Source of the DNA: Verrucomicrobiia bacterium
GTDB lineage: Bacteria > Verrucomicrobiota > Verrucomicrobiia > Verrucomicrobiales > Akkermansiaceae
Direction of reading: 5' to 3'
DNA: 35,391 nt
Assembly (NCBI GenBank): GCA_030432565.1
Contig: JAUIGV010000046.1
Location: forward strand, 1-35,391
Below the pieces are notes generated by a model. That model was not told the origin of the DNA. It searched no databases and saw only the letters and a list, made by a program, of their open reading frames with translations. Below are positions 7,069-14,195 of the stretch, one piece after another (the stretch's first letter is position 1; each line of letters begins with the position of its first letter). A program made the position numbers and the translations under genes.

Positions 7069-7542
7069 ATGATCCGCCGCATCCTGCCAATCCTCACTAT
7101 GGGCTTCTTTTCGACATTCTTCGGCTGCAACGAATCATCGGACAACTCCAAAGGAGATTCATCGGCGTCGGAGCCACCTGCCTTTGTTTCGGAGGCCGAG
7201 TTTCAGGCCAACCGAACGAAGCAAACCAAGATGGCTCCGCAGACCATGGAACAACTTCGGGAATACGGCGTTACACACGAGTCCAAGCTGAAGCTCGAAT
7301 ACTTCTTCTACACCAATACCAAAGAGAAGGCCGAATTCTTGGCGCAGGAACTGGCTGGTCGTGGCTACGATGGAGAGCACAGTGTAGCCGCCGGTAATTC
7401 CAACCAGTTCGTGATTACGGGATGGACGTCACCGATGGTGATGAGTGACGAAGTGGTAGTCGGGTGGACTACAGAGATGTGCGATCTTGGTTACAAGTTT
7501 GACTGCGAGTTCGACGGCTGGGGTACGAATCCAAACCAATAG
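7069..7542 (+). CDS. Lipoprotein with an RraB-like domain
   Basis: The 157-residue product has a signal sequence ending in a Cys at residue 20 (STFFGC, an imperfect lipobox), a Ser/Asp-rich linker to about residue 50, then one compact domain to the end. The domain reads MEQLREYGVTHESKL, YFFYTNTKEKAEFLAQEL, VITGWTSPMVMS and GYKFDCEFDGWGT. That order matches the RraB fold family (ribonuclease E inhibitor B). Classical RraB is cytoplasmic, so a lipid-anchored copy suggests a different partner. The GTG 12 codons upstream falls in attC11. The ATG at 7069 lies 13 bases after the crossover G. The stop TAG overlaps attC12. Confidence 0.82.
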   Translation: MIRRILPILTMGFFSTFFGCNESSDNSKGDSSASEPPAFVSEAEFQANRTKQTKMAPQTMEQLREYGVTHESKLKLEYFFYTNTKEKAEFLAQELAGRGYDGEHSVAAGNSNQFVITGWTSPMVMSDEVVVGWTTEMCDLGYKFDCEFDGWGTNPNQ

Positions 7543-7666
7543 CGAACAAGCAGCATCCCCCAACCGCCTAACCTGCCCCGGGTCGAATTTTTTCCGTGAT
7601 TAGAACCTTAAACATTCTGTCAACGCGCGGCTGCCGTCAGGCGGTTGGTGCTCCATGACGTTCGGC
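7541..7666 (+). other. attC site 12
   Basis: The left box is AGCGAAC with AAGCAGCATC and the right box is TGACGTTCGG. The arms CCCCAACCGCCTAAC and GTCAGGCGGTTGG pair well. The loop holds TGATTAGAACC, close to TGATGAGAACC in site 1. Confidence 0.86.
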
Positions 7667-7675
7667 AATAACACG

Positions 7676-8206
7676 ATGAAGACATCCATGGTCATGCTCC
7701 TTCTGATCCTGTCTTTGGTATCGTATGGGCAGAATGCTCTTTTCGAGAAGAATGGGGCTCTTGTTATTATTGATGGGAAGAAGCGAATTCGTCTCAACGA
7801 TGTGAGTGAACCGATTGCTCAGGTTCCGACAGCTCCTTGCGTGCACGCTGTCCAGAAGCGTAAAGGTGAATATTACGTAGTGGTTACCACCAGTCGATGG
7901 ACTCGTGGATTTCCCCCCGGAGATGGGGCAGGGGGGTGTGGTGAAGAAGCCCATTTAAGGTGGTTCCATGTGTCAGGTGGTAAGATCACTCGAAGCGCCG
8001 GGTATAAGTTTCGTTCTTGGAGCGATAATCGTGAAGGAGGAATCAAGGGGTGGTCAGGAGGTGTTCTGTCCCTGACGACCGAGGACCTTATGGAGGCCAG
8101 GCTTCGTGCGAATGAGAAAGCGGTCTGGCAGACAATCACATTCACTTTTGACGCCGCCAAACCTGAAGCTGGCATTCAAGAGGTAAGAGTTGGGCCACGG
8201 GAATAG
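7676..8206 (+). CDS. Secreted hypothetical cassette protein
   Basis: The 176-residue product starts MKTSMVMLLLILSLVSYG, a typical signal peptide, followed by a mature domain with many aromatic and Gly residues. Paired Cys residues may form disulphides (one in TAPCVHAV, one in GAGGCGEEAHLRW). A beta-rich body and a helix near residues 140 to 156 follow. The family is not recognised. A GTG/ATG start seven codons upstream lies inside the attC12 right box. The ATG at 7676 gives the proper signal peptide. The following attC site is badly eroded. Confidence 0.75.
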   Translation: MKTSMVMLLLILSLVSYGQNALFEKNGALVIIDGKKRIRLNDVSEPIAQVPTAPCVHAVQKRKGEYYVVVTTSRWTRGFPPGDGAGGCGEEAHLRWFHVSGGKITRSAGYKFRSWSDNREGGIKGWSGGVLSLTTEDLMEARLRANEKAVWQTITFTFDAAKPEAGIQEVRVGPRE

Positions 8207-8287
8207 GGAAATGTGGTCGTAAAAGCCGCTGTATCCGACAGTTAACCGCTAGCGACTTCACATGGTATTACAACAAGAGACAGATTG

Positions 8288-8304
8288 AGGGGTGTGACGT
8301 TTAC
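8288..8304 (+). other. attC site 13, right box only
   Basis: GTGACGTTTACAC matches the right boxes of the other sites (identical to site 2 over TGACGTTTACA), but no good left box or pairing arm lies between here and the stop at 8206. ACAACAAG at about 8270 may be a displaced remnant. Confidence 0.45.
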
Positions 8305-8341
8305 ACATTGGCGTTTGAGCTATAGGCTTCGGCTGGATAAC

Positions 8342-8785
8342 ATGAAGCTTCCTGATGATCTCGAGACTCAAATCTCAGAAGCCGTCATCACGGATAATGC
8401 AGGCGCTCTCGAGGGTGTCCTGTTGAGTTTGGCGTCGCCTGATTCTGACGAGTTGGGAAGTTGGCTTTCATTGGCCTCCGCAGAGGGAAGCCTTGGTTGC
8501 ATGGGTGTTCTCTTGAAGCATGGCGCGAACGTGAATTTCCAATCCGGAGATGGGGAGTCTCCGTTCAGTTATGCTTGCGCCAATAATCAGTTGGAATCAG
8601 CAAGGCTACTACATGATGCCGGTGCCGACGTGAACGCTTTGCTATCGAGTGGTCTAACGCCCCTCGATTGTGCAGTTTGTGCATCGAGCCAAGAGTTCAG
8701 GCAATGGCTTGGAAGTGTTGGCGGAAGGCGCACTGGAACCTACGGTGAATGGCCGTGGCCACCGAAAGCCGCGAGTCCACAATGA
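8342..8785 (+). CDS. Ankyrin-repeat cassette protein
   Basis: The 147-residue product has no signal peptide. Residues about 35 to 120 form two to three ankyrin repeats. SEGSLGCMGVLLKHGANVN and NQLESARLLHDAGADVNAL each end in the typical hairpin Gly-Ala-Asn/Asp-Val-Asn, and SGLTPLDCAV opens a third. Ankyrin repeats bind proteins. The partner is unknown. The tail GGRRTGTYGEWPWPP is unlike an ankyrin unit. The start ATG at 8342 is preferred over one 19 codons upstream that would begin at the attC13 remnant. Confidence 0.82.
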   Translation: MKLPDDLETQISEAVITDNAGALEGVLLSLASPDSDELGSWLSLASAEGSLGCMGVLLKHGANVNFQSGDGESPFSYACANNQLESARLLHDAGADVNALLSSGLTPLDCAVCASSQEFRQWLGSVGGRRTGTYGEWPWPPKAASPQ

Positions 8786-8886
8786 CCGAACACGTTGGGA
8801 GATACGGAGTCTCTCGATCCGGGAGTTTGTTTTTGGATTCATGGTTTAAGTCTTTGCCCAGTCGTGCCCGCGCTCTACCTTTCGCT
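8785..8886 (+). other. attC site 14, degenerate
   Basis: A left box-like ACCGAAC overlaps the ankyrin gene stop. The right end TACCTTTCGCTGTAGAA is a mutated form of the ACGTTCGCTTCAGAA right end of site 4. The arms pair poorly. It is placed mainly by homology of the right end and by spacing. Confidence 0.45.
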
Positions 8887-8892
8887 GTAGAA

Positions 8893-9474
8893 ATGAAAGG
8901 TGCAGCAGCTACCTGTCTCGCCCCGCTTGCGGTAGTCATGGTCGGCTGCGACAATCCGCAAAGTCAGTCCATGAGTCATCCAGAAGAATCCGAGCCCGAA
9001 GAACTTACGATTAAGACTGATGAGGGAACGGTCACGGGGCACACCACAGAGTTGGAGGACTTTCCTCAGAAGATCGTCCCGGTGAACGCCGCAGAGTCCC
9101 ATCAATTCGCCGAGTGGGCCGCGGAAACCGAAGAGTTTCTGAGCGCCTATGGAACACCGCAATCTGAGAACGAATTGATACGGTATGATGAAGCGTTCAA
9201 GGCATGGCAGGACTCAGAGACCAAGAAGCACTCGCATCAGGATGTGATCAACACGCTCGGCGCCTACCTCGGGCAACGCATGGTTCAGGATTTCGACATG
9301 GAATGGGTCATTGTTACCGACCCATACGGCCAGGATTACGCTGTCCGTCACAAGACTTCAGAATTAATGAGCTTCCCTTTCTCAGCCGTGACGAAGCGGA
9401 TTAAAGACATGGAGTATGATTTTATTCATGGTGTGTATCACGTCCTGAAGCACGAAGTCGAAAACGGCGAGTGA
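8893..9474 (+). CDS. Lipoprotein with a DUF3806-like domain
   Basis: The 193-residue product has a lipobox MVGC with the lipidated Cys at residue 19. An acidic linker and then a domain from about residue 70 follow. The domain contains LGAYLGQRMVQDFDMEWVIV and DPYGQDYAVRHKT, then a segment with FPFSAVTKRIKDME. This order is typical of DUF3806, a domain of unknown function. It is probably attached to a membrane facing the periplasm. The frame is open further upstream across attC14, but the ATG at 8893 lies 13 bases after the position equivalent to the crossover G and starts the signal sequence. Confidence 0.8.
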   Translation: MKGAAATCLAPLAVVMVGCDNPQSQSMSHPEESEPEELTIKTDEGTVTGHTTELEDFPQKIVPVNAAESHQFAEWAAETEEFLSAYGTPQSENELIRYDEAFKAWQDSETKKHSHQDVINTLGAYLGQRMVQDFDMEWVIVTDPYGQDYAVRHKTSELMSFPFSAVTKRIKDMEYDFIHGVYHVLKHEVENGE

Positions 9475-9478
9475 AAGC

Positions 9479-9550
9479 AACGAACCGGCCGCGAACGAGG
9501 TGCCGCGACGAAAGATCAACTCAGCCGGTGAGACAGCTTAAACGTCTGCC
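9479..9550 (+). other. attC site 15, degenerate
   Basis: AACGAAC near 9479 and the right box AAACGTCTGCC at 9541 bracket a 70-base segment. Only CCGGC / GCCGG pairs convincingly. The right box has C instead of the second T. Confidence 0.4.
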
Positions 9551-9584
9551 CTGAAATTGACCTCATCTTTCGAAAAGTGTGGGT

Positions 9585-9990
9585 TTGGACATAGCGAATT
9601 TCATCGTCAAACAAGGTCCCGTTCAGGTGGCCAGCGCATGGGCTGTGAAACAACGTCTCACCCTCTGTCAGGATCCTGTGCCTAAAAAGAAAAACGAAGT
9701 TCGGGCGATCGAAAAGCGCCTCGATCAATTGGACCCGGAGGGCCGTGCCGTCACCATCGATGCGATGGGCGCACTGGCAGATCGAAAACGGATGCCACTG
9801 GCAACTTGATAAGACCTTCCGTGAAGACACGAACCAAACCCGGGCAGGCAATGCCGTAAAGAACCTGGGAACGGTGAGAAGAATCGTGCTGAACCTGCTC
9901 AATCATGACAACTCAACGGTCAATTTATTACCTAAGAACTGTCGCCAGGCGCTCCTGAATCTCAGCTACCGTGAATCGATCCCTCTCCCT
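9585..9990 (+). pseudogene. ISAs1-family transposase remnant (internally deleted, frameshifted)
   Basis: Two reading frames carry pieces of one transposase. From about 9630 one frame reads ASAWAVKQRLTLCQDPVPKKKNEV and RAVTIDAMGA, matching the central part of ISAs1-type DDE transposases including the second catalytic Asp. From about 9760 the other frame reads HWQIENGCHWQLDKTFREDT and RAGNAVKNLGTVRRIVLNLL, matching the C-terminal part with the catalytic Glu. Roughly 100 residues between them and the whole N-terminus with the first Asp are missing. It cannot be active. No terminal inverted repeats were found. Nothing else is evident to about 10,190. Confidence 0.82.
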
Positions 9991-10052
9991 TGCTTGATCG
10001 ATCCTGATTCAATTAGGCCGATTCCATTTTGTTTATCCGCGCACACAGGCGA

Positions 10053-10209
10053 CACTAACTCAGCGCTGCAGCAGGGCCCTGACAGCCCGCTCCGCCCAAG
10101 ATTGATTCGCGCTTGAGGACCTCAAAAGTGATGCGGCTCCGATGCCGCAATTTGGCCATTTGGAAGCTTTTCGCCTAGTGTCATCAATCTGGATGAGTTA
10201 GACGTTGAG
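10053..10209 (+). other. attC site 16, degenerate
   Basis: The right box TAGACGTTGAGC at about 10198-10209 is clear. The left box is uncertain. CACTAAC near 10053 with TAACTCAGCGC could pair with TGAGTTAGACG next to the right box. The stretch has no open gene. Confidence 0.4.
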
Positions 10210-10286
10210 CAGGTGAAATCCTTTTACCCGGGTTGTTGAAACAGCTTAAATCCTATCTCCGCTCGCAGGTGAACCACGACACAAAA

Positions 10287-10745
10287 ATGAAATCCATATC
10301 AGCAAAAGTCCTCCTCCTCCTGCTATTGTTCCCTGCCATGGCCATTTCAGCGGAACCCGACAGGCAAGCGATTGAAAAGGAAGTTTTTGCTGTGCTGGAC
10401 AAGTTTATGTTATCCTTCAATGCCATGGACCCGGTGGCGCATGTCACAACTTATCATTTCCCACATTTTCGATTGGCTCGTGGATCCATGAAGAGCTGGG
10501 AAACCGAGAAAGAAGTAATAGAAACACATAAAAGAATTTTTAAGGCCCTTCCGGCTACAGGATGGCATAAAAGCTCGTGGGTACATCGAAAAATTATCAG
10601 TCTGAGTGAGAGTAAAGTTCATGTGGATACTCAATTCAGAAGAGTCAGAAAAGATGGGACGGAAATCAAAACAGCAAGGTCTCTCTATGTGTTGATTAAG
10701 GTGGATGGGAAATGGGGCATCAAATTGAGATCGAGCTTTCTGTGA
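10287..10745 (+). CDS. Secreted NTF2-like (SnoaL-type) protein
   Basis: The 152-residue product has a signal peptide (about residues 1 to 22, ending AISA) and an NTF2-like alpha+beta fold. The first helix EVFAVLDKFMLSFNAMDP is followed by TYHFPHFRLARGSMKSW, a helix with EVIETHKRIFKALP, and strands ending LYVLIKVDGKWGIKLRSSFL. Such domains form cone-shaped pockets used as enzymes or ligand binders. The activity here is unknown. The GTG/TTG starts 18 codons upstream would destroy the signal peptide, so the ATG at 10287 is chosen. The leader from the attC16 crossover is about 84 bases. The following attC is truncated. Confidence 0.83.
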   Translation: MKSISAKVLLLLLLFPAMAISAEPDRQAIEKEVFAVLDKFMLSFNAMDPVAHVTTYHFPHFRLARGSMKSWETEKEVIETHKRIFKALPATGWHKSSWVHRKIISLSESKVHVDTQFRRVRKDGTEIKTARSLYVLIKVDGKWGIKLRSSFL

Positions 10746-10763
10746 TGGATGTTCCCATTTCAA

Positions 10764-10785
10764 GAGTCCAGCAAGGCGGTGTCAG
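10764..10785 (+). other. attC left-box remnant between two genes
   Basis: GTCCAGCAAGGCGGTGTC resembles the AACAAGGCG opening of other sites but no right box follows before the next gene at 10820. A deletion here may have fused two cassettes. Confidence 0.35.
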
Positions 10786-10819
10786 ACCTTTGATGGTTGG
10801 CAAAACAGGGAAGAAAACG

Positions 10820-11503
10820 ATGCCTGGAAAGCCACTTGTCAGAGCCATCCTGGTGTGCGCCTTCATGCTTGTAGCGCAAACTATCAAAGCACAGGTTGAC
10901 ACCTTGACCATCGGATTGATCGGAGACTCCACCGTCGCGACTACTTATGGATGGGGCCCCGCTTTTGCGACTGGCCTCAAAGAGCAGGTGAAGGTGCGGA
11001 ACCATGCCAGGAACGGAGCCACCCTTGATTCTCTCTCCAGGAAACTGGATGATCTACTCAAGGAAGGACCCGATTATGTGATTATACAATTCGGGCACAA
11101 CGATATGAAGCGCTACGATGCCAAGGTCTATGGTGAGAAACTCAAGGGCTATGTCGAAAGGGTCAGAAAAGCGGGTTCCAAACCTGTCATATTCAGCTCC
11201 GTAACGCGTCGTTTTTTTGGCGAGACGGGCAAGATCAAGCCTGCCGTACACAAAGGGCGGACATTAGCGGAATATGCCTTGTCGGCAAAAGCTGTTGCGA
11301 AAGAGACAAGGGTTCCTTTTTTTGATCTAAACACAATCAGCATTGAACACCATAACAAGATCGGCCCTGAAGAGAGCATCACTTATAACTTCAAACCGAA
11401 TGATAGAACGCATTTTAGCCCGAAAGGTGCCAAAAAGATTGCTGGCCTGATAATCAAAGAACTCAAGGCTACGATCCCGGAACTCGTGCCCTATTTACAA
11501 TGA
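10820..11503 (+). CDS. Secreted SGNH/GDSL hydrolase, rhamnogalacturonan acetylesterase-like
   Basis: The 227-residue product has a signal peptide (about residues 1 to 24, ending IKA). The SGNH motifs are in order: block I GDSTVA with the nucleophile Ser37, block II around RNGATLDS (Gly66), block III GHND with Asn94, and block V DRTHFSPKGA with Asp195 and His198. This order and the short length resemble family CE12 rhamnogalacturonan acetylesterases, which remove acetyl groups from pectin backbones. The exact substrate is inferred. GAAGA lies a few bases before the ATG and may be a weak ribosome-binding site. An upstream start 36 codons earlier would overlap the previous gene and lose the signal peptide. 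Confidence 0.85.
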   Translation: MPGKPLVRAILVCAFMLVAQTIKAQVDTLTIGLIGDSTVATTYGWGPAFATGLKEQVKVRNHARNGATLDSLSRKLDDLLKEGPDYVIIQFGHNDMKRYDAKVYGEKLKGYVERVRKAGSKPVIFSSVTRRFFGETGKIKPAVHKGRTLAEYALSAKAVAKETRVPFFDLNTISIEHHNKIGPEESITYNFKPNDRTHFSPKGAKKIAGLIIKELKATIPELVPYLQ

Positions 11504-11504
11504 T

Positions 11505-11559
11505 TATCAACAAAACGGCCCAGCCAACACCTGACGGCGCGCCTGTCTTCTGACGTTCG
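11505..11559 (+). other. attC site 18, short form
   Basis: The left box is TATCAAC and the right box is TGACGTTCGG, only 50 bases apart. The arms ACGGCCCAGCC and GGCGCGCCTGT pair with one bulge. It has the minimal size of known attC sites. Confidence 0.72.
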
Positions 11560-11620
11560 GTCGAAAGATGAACTGGTTCTCCCGTAAATACCAAACCTGT
11601 CCAAAAATTTACCTGTTTCC

Positions 11621-12817
11621 ATGAAGTTGCTCTCCTGGGTATCGCTCCCGATCTTTGCCTGCGGTTTTCTTTGTGCCTGGCTCGTTAAGCCCGCCAGAGA
11701 TGCTTCGATGCCCGGGGAAGCCGCCGCCGTCCCGAAGTTCCCTCGAACTCGAGGGGAGACGGCGCTGCGACGTGAGGCCACTGCGAAGAGACAGGCCGAG
11801 GCACGGCTAGATCGGCACCGGGCCAGCGGTAAGGTCTGGAGTCCCGAAGGCACTGAGGATTACCCGGGGCTCGTTGAGGCCCTCCAGCGCAAGGCCGGAT
11901 TCGGCGGACTCGATGATAGGTCTGAGCGTCTGCTGAGGAGTATCGTGGTGAGTTGGTATGACTCCGAGCCGCAGGCGGCCCTCGACTGGGCGCTCAATCT
12001 CGGGAACTTGGCGGATGAAAACACCATGATGAGTGCCATTGTCGATCACTGTGCGAAAGACGATTGGCAGGCCGCAGTCGCGCTGGCCGAGCAATACGGA
12101 GCAGCAGCTGGCCGCTCCATCTACATGCCCCGCCGATTGGCGTTGGAGGTGATGCGGACCCTGAGCCCTGAGGAATTCGTGCGCATCGACCGCGTGTTCT
12201 CCGGGACTGACCCGGGTTCCCCGAGTGGCAGGATCGAGGTCGGCGAGGACTTCCAGTTTTCCCAGACTCTGGACTTGTATGGAGCCGACAGGAAACCCGG
12301 AGTTTTGCTCGAAGAGTGGGCGAGACGCGACTTCGGCGCCCTCTGGGAATGGGCGAGTGATCGCGACGAGCCCCAGTTCAACAATGAACGCTCGCTCAGT
12401 GCATTGGCAGGCATCTGGGCGAGGAACGCCGGGGACGACCAGCTCGCGGGTTTCGGTGCCTACCTTGTGAGCGAAGCCGGTCCCGCCAAGGCGCAGGGCC
12501 GGAACCTCGAAATCGCATGGAGATTGCTGAAGGAGCGTCCGGCATCCGGGGTGTTACAATCCGTCCTTGCGCAGGCTCCCGGCAATCGGCAGGACCACCT
12601 CAACAACATCTTGAAAACCTCGGCAACCGGTTCCAAATATGGCAAAGAGAACGAGATGGTTCGGGAGGATTTGCTGCGGCAGATGACCCGCGAGGAGCGC
12701 CTCACCGCTTTCGCGGCCGTGCGTGACGACATGTTTCTGGGCGCCCGCGAATTCGGGAAGATCCTGACCGAACTCGGGCATTCGCCCGAGGAGATCGAAG
12801 GGATGCTTCCGGATTAG
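11621..12817 (+). CDS. Exported Verrucomicrobia-type hypothetical protein
   Basis: The 398-residue product is the largest in the array. An N-terminal hydrophobic helix (about residues 4 to 22) is a signal peptide or anchor. A basic linker rich in Arg, Glu and Ala follows, then a helical repeat-like body. Short units of the type WYDSEPQAALDWALNL, WQAAVALAEQYG and WARRDFGALWEWASDRDEP recur about every 35 residues, with a Trp-Ala and Pro pattern. I recall large paralogous families of this kind in Verrucomicrobiota, function unknown. Its GC content and length differ from most cassettes. It may be a chromosomal gene captured late or an unusually long cassette. It begins about 66 bases after the attC18 crossover. 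Confidence 0.8.
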   Translation: MKLLSWVSLPIFACGFLCAWLVKPARDASMPGEAAAVPKFPRTRGETALRREATAKRQAEARLDRHRASGKVWSPEGTEDYPGLVEALQRKAGFGGLDDRSERLLRSIVVSWYDSEPQAALDWALNLGNLADENTMMSAIVDHCAKDDWQAAVALAEQYGAAAGRSIYMPRRLALEVMRTLSPEEFVRIDRVFSGTDPGSPSGRIEVGEDFQFSQTLDLYGADRKPGVLLEEWARRDFGALWEWASDRDEPQFNNERSLSALAGIWARNAGDDQLAGFGAYLVSEAGPAKAQGRNLEIAWRLLKERPASGVLQSVLAQAPGNRQDHLNNILKTSATGSKYGKENEMVREDLLRQMTREERLTAFAAVRDDMFLGAREFGKILTELGHSPEEIEGMLPD

Positions 12818-12934
12818 AGTGCTGATTGGTCCACGCCGGGTGACTCTCGTGGCACCCTGTCGACTCGCCGGGGCAAGCCAGTCCTGACACCATGCGGTCG
12901 AGACCCGTGCTGAAAAGGTGTTCCCAAAATTCAA

Positions 12935-13039
12935 AGCGACCAAGACGAGGCACAGATTCACGGCCACAGTTGATCGTTGTTCGCGAAGTCTCATCGGACT
13001 GCGGAGTTGTCTCGCGGGAGTCTGTGCTCTATGATGCAC
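12935..13039 (+). other. attC site 19, degenerate
   Basis: A left box-like AGCGACC with AAGACGAGG and a right end TATGATGCAC replace the usual boxes, but the arms GAGGCACAGATTC and GAGTCTGTGCTCT still pair. The rest of the 270-base gap (12818-13087) shows nothing further. Confidence 0.5.
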
Positions 13040-13087
13040 TTGCAAGGAAACCTGAAGGAATTGCTGCATCCATAAGTCCTTATCGCT

Positions 13088-13576
13088 ATGTTCAAAAACT
13101 TGTTTCAAATCGCTCTTGCGTCTTTGGTCCTCTCAATCAACTGCTTTGGGAAGGATGTGAAAAAGGCGGGCTCCGCCATCGACACGCCGGTTCAACGAGC
13201 GATCAAATCCCTGCCACGAATCGTTGCTGCGCCCATGGAAGCGAAACGCGACAACGATGCCTTATGGAAGCACATGAGCCGCGTGAAGAATGCGCCTGAA
13301 GCCAAGCAGGAAGCAGCAGAAATAGAAGCTTTGGTCGCTTGGGTTCAAAAAAATGAGGTGACCAAGGCATTTAAAATTGCTCTGGGATTACGATGCCCGA
13401 AGCTGACCGACGAAGAATTGCTGGCTCTCAGTTCCTGGCCTCGCTGCACGTTGACCTTGGAGGGCTACGTCCGTCCACCAGTCGTCGAACACATGGAGAT
13501 CACATTTAAAGACTCCAAAAACCTGCTCCGGCTAATCCCACTGGCAGTTCCCAGCAAAGAAGGAAATCCCGAATGA
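13088..13576 (+). CDS. Secreted hypothetical cassette protein
   Basis: The 162-residue product begins MFKNLFQIALASLVLSINCFG, a signal peptide with a Cys close to the cleavage site, but the preceding residues do not form a standard lipobox. The mature part is helical and charged (EAKQEAAEIEALVAWVQKNE), followed by CPKLTDEELLALSSWPRC and a beta-like end. The family is unknown. The ATG at 13088 follows the degenerate attC19 by about 50 bases. A clean attC20 follows 10 bases after the stop. Confidence 0.72.
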   Translation: MFKNLFQIALASLVLSINCFGKDVKKAGSAIDTPVQRAIKSLPRIVAAPMEAKRDNDALWKHMSRVKNAPEAKQEAAEIEALVAWVQKNEVTKAFKIALGLRCPKLTDEELLALSSWPRCTLTLEGYVRPPVVEHMEITFKDSKNLLRLIPLAVPSKEGNPE

Positions 13577-13586
13577 GGCAGTTGCG

Positions 13587-13696
13587 GAAGAACAAGGGGT
13601 GACCCGATCCGGGATCGTATGATTTACCGCAATTCAATCCCAGATCCTGCATCGAGCGCGCTCCCGGTCGGCCGTGCCCCTTGCCTGACGTTTTCC
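13587..13696 (+). other. attC site 20
   Basis: The left box is GAAGAAC with AAGGGGTGACC and the right box is TGACGTTTTCC. The arms AAGGGGTGACCCGATCCGGG and CCCGGTCGGCCGTGCCCCTT pair well. Confidence 0.86.
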
Positions 13697-13706
13697 GCTC
13701 AATAGC

Positions 13707-14195
13707 ATGGATTCCACTTTATTTACCGAATCTGAGTTCCGCACAAACCTCAGAGATCATCTTTCCGAGGTGATGGGTGATCCAGCGGAAACGTCAGGAG
13801 AGTTTCTAAGTTTTTGTGGACCTATCATTTTTGGTGATTTTGATCTGTATGAAGGTGTTTCAAAACTACCCCATCCGTTTGCTGACTACATGTTCGTCTA
13901 CCAAGCCTGGGGGCTCATCTCGAGCGATGGGTTTGAATGCTATCTGGAATCAACCGATTCCCGGTTTGATTCCAAAGTTGACTCCGGGCTAGAGCTTTTG
14001 GGTTTTCGTAAACCTCGGGGCATACTCAGAAAGGCCCGGCTTTGTTTGCGTCTATTTGGTTCGAGAACAGGGATGCTTCCGAAGGTCATCGAGAGGTATC
14101 TCTGGAAGCGCTTTTATGATCCCCTTGAAGAGCTGGAAAGAGAGCTTCTGGGCCCAAGCCTCCTACAAACATTGTTCCTGAAAAACAAGCCGTGA
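13707..14195 (+). CDS. Hypothetical cytoplasmic cassette protein (weakly DUF4375-like)
   Basis: The 162-residue product has no signal peptide. The middle section, FVYQAWGLISSDGFECYLES followed by VDSGLELLGF, has the spacing of the DUF4375 / DMP19 family (a helix, then a Gly-Phe-x-x-Tyr turn, then a helix with LELLG). The similarity is weak and no function follows. Residues about 85 to 140 are basic and helical. The ATG lies 17 bases after the attC20 crossover G. It is the last gene with a recognisable cassette boundary. The final codons overlap the truncated attC21. Confidence 0.74.
   Translation: MDSTLFTESEFRTNLRDHLSEVMGDPAETSGEFLSFCGPIIFGDFDLYEGVSKLPHPFADYMFVYQAWGLISSDGFECYLESTDSRFDSKVDSGLELLGFRKPRGILRKARLCLRLFGSRTGMLPKVIERYLWKRFYDPLEELERELLGPSLLQTLFLKNKP

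Noticed and set aside
6395-7090. Minus-strand frame of 231 residues across the lipoprotein and attC11
   Set aside because: It lies opposite a convincing lipoprotein and hairpin sequence, with Ser/Pro/Arg-rich composition and no recognisable motif.
12554-13108. Minus-strand frame of 184 residues overlapping the end of the 398-residue gene and the gap
   Set aside because: Composition is unlike neighbouring proteins and it crosses a degenerate attC site. No motif was seen.
505-13696. CRISPR array suggested by regularly spaced repeats
   Set aside because: The repeats are 55 to 130 bases, palindromic and separated by genes. There are no short identical repeats with 30-base spacers and no cas genes.
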